From assembly GCF_018449695.1 (NCBI RefSeq), contig NZ_JAAVUY010000020.1, positions 83,857 through 147,856 on the forward strand: a DNA stretch of 64,000 bases, read 5' to 3'. The translations under genes and the position numbers were made by a program. Source of the DNA: Bradyrhizobium sp. dw_411 (GTDB lineage: Bacteria > Pseudomonadota > Alphaproteobacteria > Rhizobiales > Xanthobacteraceae). Shown in pieces: positions 59,238 through 64,000 of the stretch (position 1 is its first letter; each line of letters opens with the position of its first letter). Below the pieces are notes generated by a model that was given only the letters and a program-made list of their open reading frames with translations, searched no databases and was not told the DNA's origin.

Positions 59238-60815
59238 ATGGCCCGCGTGCGATTTACCCTCTCCATCATTGCCTTGCTTCTGGCGCTGGCTTGCGGCAGT
59301 TCGCCCACGCTGGCGCAGAGCGCGCTGGAGCACGGCGCTGCGATCACCGATCCCTTGAGCCTGCGCGAACTCGATCATGGCCAATTCGGCCTGTCGCGCC
59401 TGCTGTTGCCGGCGCGCTCGGCCGACGCGCCCCTCACCGACAGCCAGTTGTTCGCATTGCCGTCGATGGTGCCGGTGGGCAGAGCGATCGATGCGGAATT
59501 CGACCGATACATTCAAGCCCACAAGGCCGAGTTTCCCAACGAGAGCATCGGCGCCGGAACCTCGTTCGACTTTCAACTATTCGATCGCGCGCTATTGTAT
59601 TCGCCCGACACGCGCTTTGTGCTGGCGGGAATCGTCAACCGGATGGACCGCGCCTATGTGACCCCCGCGAATTGCGGCGAGATCAGGCTGATCTACCGTC
59701 TGACGCGAACGGATGCGCAGGCTGGTGAGAAAACTGACGACAAGGCCAGCGACGACGTGCTCTCGCCGCGGCTGCCGATGACGCTCAACCTCGTGCTCAA
59801 CGCCAGGAAAGACAATGCGGCGGTGACCTGCGCCGAGATCGCGCGCCGCTGGCTTGCGTCCGGCGATTGGCCGCTGACGGGTGCAGAACTGGCGGCGGAA
59901 TTGACATCCAAGGATGGCCCGCTGGACCTGATCGGACCTGAGAATATCGCGCGCATCGAGACCAATCTTCAGATCGTGCATGCGCCGAAATCCGGCACGC
60001 GTGAATTTCGCACCGATTATCTTTTGAAAGTGTTCGACTACAACGCGCGGACGCAAACCTTCGAGGAAGCGACGCTGGAAAACCAGATCGACCGCGATCG
60101 TATCCTTGGCGACGCAAAGCTGCGGCGTGACTTCAAGGCGTGGCTGCTGAACCCGGCGCCTTTCGGCGAGCTGGATCGCGGCACGGTTCTGATCCCGCCG
60201 GAGTTTCTGGCGACACGCGCGATCGCGCCGACGCCGATCGGATTTTCCTCCTCACGGTTGCAGCCGGCTTTCGGCCTGGTGCAGGGCGACGCGGGCGCGG
60301 CCGATCCGGTGTTCACGGAAAGTGACGTCGTTACGGCTTTGAAAAAGGCGACAGAACGCGGCATCCGCCTGCAGAACATCGCCTCGGTCGCGGGCTTCGA
60401 GCGCCGGCTCAACGACATCACCTGTTCCGGATGCCACCAGACCCGCGGCATCGGTGGCTTTCATTTTCCGGGCGTTGACTGGATGGCGGCAAAGCCTTCG
60501 AACTCGACCATCGTTCCAGCCTCGCCGCATTTCTTCGGCGACCAGATCCGCCGCCGCGATATTCTGGCCGCGCTGCGGGACGGCAAAACCCCGGATTACT
60601 CGCGCGGCTTTTCCAGCCGGCCGCAACTGCGCGGCAGCAGCGAACTCGCGGGCACCGAATATGACAATGGCTGGGGCGCGCCTTGCTATCTGCAGCACGC
60701 CAAGGGCTCGAAGAATGACCGCAGTTTCACGCCGTGGACCTGCGCCAAGGGGCTGGCCTGTCAGGTTCTCGACCAGGCCTCGCGCATGGGGATGTGTTTC
60801 GTCGGGACCCGGTAA
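59238..60815 (+). CDS. Exported protein with a c-type heme motif CxxCH
   Basis: The 525-residue product has a signal peptide (LSIIALLLALACGSSPTLAQ). It contains one heme-attachment motif, CSGCH, in DITCSGCHQTRGIGGFHFPG near residue 395, followed by a late Cys-rich C-terminus (GAPCYLQHAKG, CAKGLACQ, GMCFVG). Four further Cys suggest disulfides. No cytochrome fold is recognisable in the first 350 residues, which include EIRLIYRLTRT and EFRTDYLLKVFDYN. It may be a single-heme periplasmic protein of unknown role. The SH-rich ending is unusual. ATG 59238 gives the signal peptide. Confidence 0.6.
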   Translation: MARVRFTLSIIALLLALACGSSPTLAQSALEHGAAITDPLSLRELDHGQFGLSRLLLPARSADAPLTDSQLFALPSMVPVGRAIDAEFDRYIQAHKAEFPNESIGAGTSFDFQLFDRALLYSPDTRFVLAGIVNRMDRAYVTPANCGEIRLIYRLTRTDAQAGEKTDDKASDDVLSPRLPMTLNLVLNARKDNAAVTCAEIARRWLASGDWPLTGAELAAELTSKDGPLDLIGPENIARIETNLQIVHAPKSGTREFRTDYLLKVFDYNARTQTFEEATLENQIDRDRILGDAKLRRDFKAWLLNPAPFGELDRGTVLIPPEFLATRAIAPTPIGFSSSRLQPAFGLVQGDAGAADPVFTESDVVTALKKATERGIRLQNIASVAGFERRLNDITCSGCHQTRGIGGFHFPGVDWMAAKPSNSTIVPASPHFFGDQIRRRDILAALRDGKTPDYSRGFSSRPQLRGSSELAGTEYDNGWGAPCYLQHAKGSKNDRSFTPWTCAKGLACQVLDQASRMGMCFVGTR

Positions 60816-60905
60816 ACCCGGATAGGTCACGCGCCGAGATTGACAGTAGGCTCACCAATCTGTTTCATCGCGGCAACCGCATACCGATAAATGCCGGGAG
60901 GAGAC

Positions 60906-62144
60906 ATGGACGACATTATCATCGTCGGCGCCGGCATTGGCGGGTTGACGCTTGGGCTGACGCTGCATGCTGCGGGGATCCCCTGCCGGATATTTGAGTC
61001 AACCGCTGAAATCCGCGCCGTCGGCGTCGGCATCAATCTGCTGCCGCATGCCACCAAGGAATTGGCCACGCTCGGTCTTGAGGGCGATCTGGCGCGCGCC
61101 GCGATATCGACGCAGGACGCGACCTTTTTCAACCGCTTCGGCCAGTTGATCTACCAGGAGCCGCTCGGCCGTGCCGCGGGCTACGACCATCCGCAATTCT
61201 CGATCCACCGCGGCGACTTGCAGATGATCCTGCTGGAGGCGTTTCGCACGCGCGTCGGGCAGGACCGGCTCACGACCAACCAGCATTGCATCGCCGTCGA
61301 GCAGGGTGAGAGTGGCGTCACCGTGCATTTTTCCGATGGGCCAAATGGCAAGGAGCGCGGCATGGTTCGCGGCCGCGTCGCGATTGCCTGCGACGGCATC
61401 AATTCGGCGGTGCGCAGGCAGTTTTTCCCCGGCGAAGGCGAGCCGCGTTATTCCGGCGTCAACATGTGGCGCGGCGTGACACGATCGAAGCCGATCCTGT
61501 CGGGCGCCAGCATGGTGCGGGCGGGATGGCTGTCGCACGGCAAGATGGTGATCTATCCGATCCGGGCCGCCGATGCGGACGGTTTGCAACTGATGAACTG
61601 GGTCGCCGAAATCGAAACGCCTGTTTATCGCAAGCGCGACTGGAACCGGCCGGGCTCGATCGACGATTTCATCGGCCCCTTTGCCGCCTGGCATTTCGAC
61701 TGGCTCGATGTGCCCGCGCTCATTCGCGGCGCCGACAGCGTGCTGGAATTCCCGATGGTCGATCAGGATCCGCTGCCGCGCTGGAGTTTTGGGCGGGTGA
61801 CCGTGCTCGGCGACGCCGCGCATCCAATGGTGCCGCGCGGTTCCAACGGCGCCGGTCAGGCGATCCTGGATGCGCGCGCGCTGACTTCGGCGCTGCGCGA
61901 CAACAATGATCCGGTTGCGGCCCTTGCCGCCTACGAGAAACAACGTCTCGAAGCGACCACGCGCATTGTGCTGACCAACCGCTCCAATCCGCCCGACGCG
62001 ATCCTGCGCGAGGTGTTCGAGCGCACCAGGGATCAGCCGTTCGCCAGGATCGATGACGTCATCAGCCGCGATGAACTGGTGGCGTTGTCGGAGGGTTACA
62101 AGCGGATCGCGGGCTATTCGAAGGACGCGTTGCGGGCAAGCTAA
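60906..62144 (+). CDS. FAD-dependent monooxygenase (salicylate hydroxylase-like)
   Basis: The 412-residue protein has the FAD motif IIIVGAGIGGLTLGL at the N-terminus, the DG motif CDGINSAVR near residue 165 and GDAAHPMVPRGSNGAGQAI near 304. These identify a class A flavoprotein hydroxylase acting on an aromatic or heteroaromatic acid. GGGAGGAG precedes ATG 60906 directly, which decides the start. The AAHS carrier 124 bases downstream, across a repeat, is a likely partner. Substrate not known. Confidence 0.88.
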   Translation: MDDIIIVGAGIGGLTLGLTLHAAGIPCRIFESTAEIRAVGVGINLLPHATKELATLGLEGDLARAAISTQDATFFNRFGQLIYQEPLGRAAGYDHPQFSIHRGDLQMILLEAFRTRVGQDRLTTNQHCIAVEQGESGVTVHFSDGPNGKERGMVRGRVAIACDGINSAVRRQFFPGEGEPRYSGVNMWRGVTRSKPILSGASMVRAGWLSHGKMVIYPIRAADADGLQLMNWVAEIETPVYRKRDWNRPGSIDDFIGPFAAWHFDWLDVPALIRGADSVLEFPMVDQDPLPRWSFGRVTVLGDAAHPMVPRGSNGAGQAILDARALTSALRDNNDPVAALAAYEKQRLEATTRIVLTNRSNPPDAILREVFERTRDQPFARIDDVISRDELVALSEGYKRIAGYSKDALRAS

Positions 62145-62165
62145 GTCCACGCGCTATATCAAGAC

Positions 62166-62250
62166 CGTCATTGCGAGCGAAGCGAAGCAATCCATCTATC
62201 CGCGCAAAGAAAGTATGGATTGCTTCGTCGCTTCGCTTCTCGCAATGACG
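62166..62250. repeat. Intergenic palindromic element, family C, second copy
   Basis: CGTCATTGCGAGCGAAGCG and CTTCTCGCAATGACG are the outer arms; GAAGCAATCCATC and GTATGGATTGCTTC the inner ones. It matches the copy at 2131-2216. The reading frame of the following gene extends into it but is not used. Confidence 0.88.
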
Positions 62251-62267
62251 AGATGGGAGATGCATCG

Positions 62268-63680
62268 ATGCCGCTTTTTCACGCCCCGGACGGCGCACCC
62301 ATCGTTGACGTCGCCGAATTCATCGACGCACAACCGGTCGGCGGGTTTCAGATCCGGCTGCTGCTGACCTGCGCGGCAGTACTGTTTCTCGATGGCTTCG
62401 ACACCGCGGCGATTAGCTATGTCGCGCCGTCGCTGGCCAGGGAATGGAGCCTCTCCAAGGGAGCGCTGGTTCCGGTATTCTCCGCGGGGCTGTTCGGACT
62501 GATGATCGGCGCGCTGCTTTTCGGTCCCCTGGCGGACCGTATCGGGCGTAAGAAGATCATCCTCTTCTCGACATTGGCGTTCGGCCTCGGCGCGCTAGTC
62601 ACCGCGTTTGTACATGACGTCAACACGCTGCTCGTGATTCGTTTTCTGACCGGGCTTGGGCTGGGCGGCGCGATGCCCAATACGATTGCGCTGACGTCGG
62701 AGTTCAGTCCTCACCGCCGCCGCGCTACCATGGTGATGGCGATGTTTTGCGGCTTCTCGGTCGGTGCGGCGCTCGGCGGTTTTCTCGCGGCGGGATTGAT
62801 TCCGTATTTCGGCTGGCGCTCGGTGTTCATCGTCGGCGGCGTGGCGCCGCTGCTGCTGGTGCCGCTTCTGGCGCTGAAATTGCCGGAGTCCGTTCGGTTT
62901 CTGGCACTCGCCGGTAGCGCCGATGCGCGGGTCGCGCAATTGCTCGGGCGCGTCAATGTGAACGCAATGTTCGCACCGGTCACGCGCTTCACCGTGCATG
63001 AGCCGCAACTGGTCGGGATGCCGGTGCTGCATCTGTTCAGGAACGGGCGTACCCTGGTCACGCTGTTGCTATGGGTAGTGTTCTTCATGAGCCTGCTCGA
63101 TCTCTATTTCCTGTCGAGTTGGCTGCCCACGGTGCTCACCGATCTCGGCGCTTCGGTGTCGGCGGCCGCCGCGATCGGATCGATGCTGCAGGTCGGCGGC
63201 GTGGTCGCCATCTGTGTGCTCGGCGTCATCATCGACCGTTTTTCATTTCGCGCGCTGGCGTTGTTGTATTTCGTCGCGGTGTTCGCGGTCGGAGCGATCG
63301 GACAGCTTGGCCATTCGGTCGCCTTCGTCACGCTTGCGATCTTCATAGCCGGGTTTTGCATTGTCGGCGGCCAGACTGCCGCCAACGCGCTAGCCGCCGC
63401 GTACTACCCAACCTCGATCCGGTCGTCGGGCGTCGGCTGGGCGCTCGGGATCGGCCGGGTCGGCTCGATCGTCGGGCCGGTAGTCGGTGGCGCCCTGATG
63501 ACGATGCAATGGAGCGCGGGTGAAGTATTTATGGCGGCGGCTGCCGCTGCGCTGTGCGCGGCACTGGCGGCGTTTGCGCTGAGCCGGCTCGCGGGCATGG
63601 GCGGAACCGGCAGGGTTGAGGTTGGTCAGGCGGATTCGTTCGAGGCAGATTGGCATCCATCGACGTCAACCGGGGCGTAA
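62268..63680 (+). CDS. AAHS-family MFS transporter
   Basis: The 470-residue protein has 12 helices, VLFLDGFDTAAISYVAPSLA (DGFD motif, helix 1), LADRIGRKKIILFS (motif A) and LPESVRFLALAGS after helix 6. These are typical of aromatic-acid:H+ symporters. The start at 62268 has GGGAGATG seven bases upstream, whereas earlier starts lie inside the family C repeat. The neighbouring FAD monooxygenase suggests an aromatic acid ligand. Confidence 0.88.
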   Translation: MPLFHAPDGAPIVDVAEFIDAQPVGGFQIRLLLTCAAVLFLDGFDTAAISYVAPSLAREWSLSKGALVPVFSAGLFGLMIGALLFGPLADRIGRKKIILFSTLAFGLGALVTAFVHDVNTLLVIRFLTGLGLGGAMPNTIALTSEFSPHRRRATMVMAMFCGFSVGAALGGFLAAGLIPYFGWRSVFIVGGVAPLLLVPLLALKLPESVRFLALAGSADARVAQLLGRVNVNAMFAPVTRFTVHEPQLVGMPVLHLFRNGRTLVTLLLWVVFFMSLLDLYFLSSWLPTVLTDLGASVSAAAAIGSMLQVGGVVAICVLGVIIDRFSFRALALLYFVAVFAVGAIGQLGHSVAFVTLAIFIAGFCIVGGQTAANALAAAYYPTSIRSSGVGWALGIGRVGSIVGPVVGGALMTMQWSAGEVFMAAAAAALCAALAAFALSRLAGMGGTGRVEVGQADSFEADWHPSTSTGA

Positions 63681-63719
63681 GCTAGACTGGTTTGACATCC
63701 ATGGTTGGGGAATCAGTCG

Positions 63720-63881
63720 ATGAGCGACCCGGACAAGGACAAGGCACGCAATCGCGAAATCGCCGAGAATGAGAGCGAGCGGCAGACCGTCAGCGATATC
63801 CGGGTAAGCGGATGGGCGATCGCCGCCGCCGTGGTGATCGGCCTTGCGGCGGTGGGCTGGGTGCTGCTGCATAATAATTAG
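63720..63881 (+). CDS. 53-residue single-pass membrane peptide
   Basis: The frame reads MSDPDKDKARNREIAENESE, then RQTVSDIRVSGWAIAAAVVI and GLAAVGWVLLHNN. The charged N-terminus is followed by one helix (about residues 32-50), with a two-residue end. GGGGA lies upstream of the ATG. It is too short for most gene callers but has clear coding shape. Function unknown. Confidence 0.6.
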   Translation: MSDPDKDKARNREIAENESERQTVSDIRVSGWAIAAAVVIGLAAVGWVLLHNN

Positions 63882-63909
63882 GGTGTCCGGATCAGAGCGA
63901 AACGTTCTT

Positions 63910-64000
63910 CCTCATCCTGAGGAGCGTCGCGAAGCGATGCGTCTCGAAGGATGGATGCAACGAACGGACTCGCGGCCATCCTTCGAGACGCGCGCAAGAG
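63910..64000. repeat. Family D palindromic element cut by the right window edge
   Basis: CCTCATCCTGAGGAGCG and GCGTCTCGAAGGATGG form one hairpin; CGGCCATCCTTCGAGACGCG begins the second. It matches the elements at 4572-4664 and 44431-44550. Confidence 0.8.

Noticed and set aside
1..64000. CRISPR arrays, rRNA genes, complete insertion sequences, replication origins
   Set aside because: No regularly spaced repeat array, no rRNA signature and no intact transposase frame were found.

Overview
The window looks like chromosomal DNA of a Bradyrhizobium-type alphaproteobacterium (Nitrobacteraceae). The grounds are its high GC content, alphaproteobacterial housekeeping genes (rpoH beside rluD), abundant TRAP/Bug-style and AAHS-type transport genes, and many dispersed intergenic palindromes of kinds I know from that group. 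I had no database access, so family calls rest on motifs, length and gene order.

Layout. 1-11.3 kb is core-like: a DUF5131 gene cut by the left edge, a lytic transglycosylase, an exported hydrolase, an SDR, a 22-residue Lys/Ala peptide, a GGDEF diguanylate cyclase, an amidase, rpoH, rluD and tRNA-Glu(CTC). 11.3-12.2 kb is a scar with a frameshifted serine-recombinase C-terminus running into the tRNA and a LivF fragment, the likely edge of an old insertion. 12.2-28.4 kb is catabolic locus 1: GMC oxidoreductase, binding-protein importer with its ATPase encoded 5 kb away, isocitrate-lyase/PEP-mutase-like enzyme, GntR regulator, orphan molybdenum hydroxylase large subunit, MFS carrier, LeuC/LeuD paralogues, KDG kinase and KDPG aldolase. 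28.9-36.5 kb is locus 2: two Bug binding proteins and one LivK-like binding protein without membrane partners, an SCP2-like protein, hydrolase, beta-hydroxyacid dehydrogenase, IclR regulator and MmgE/PrpD protein.

36.5-38.4 kb holds a ToxR/CadC-like membrane regulator and an ECF sigma factor. 38.9-44.3 kb is a tetronate (threonate/erythronate) operon: DeoR regulator, DUF1537 kinase, PdxA2 dehydrogenase, MFS carrier and lactonase. 44.7-51.6 kb is a gamma-resorcylate-type aromatic locus: MarR regulator, flavin reductase, two-component monooxygenase, decarboxylase with all expected metal ligands, and AAHS carrier, flanked by a formamidase-family and a DapA-family gene. 51.7-64 kb has a second orphan molybdenum large subunit, a LemA/TPM module, a beta-lactamase-fold hydrolase with a cyclic-nucleotide-binding protein, two exported proteins of unknown function, an FAD monooxygenase with an AAHS carrier, and a 53-residue membrane peptide.

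Together the middle 40 kb is a run of self-regulated catabolic cassettes, each with its own regulator, carrier and enzymes. The least familiar is locus 1, which joins an aconitase-family hydro-lyase, a PEP-mutase-family enzyme and the lower Entner-Doudoroff steps under what seems to be one GntR regulator with a shared GTTATAAC operator.
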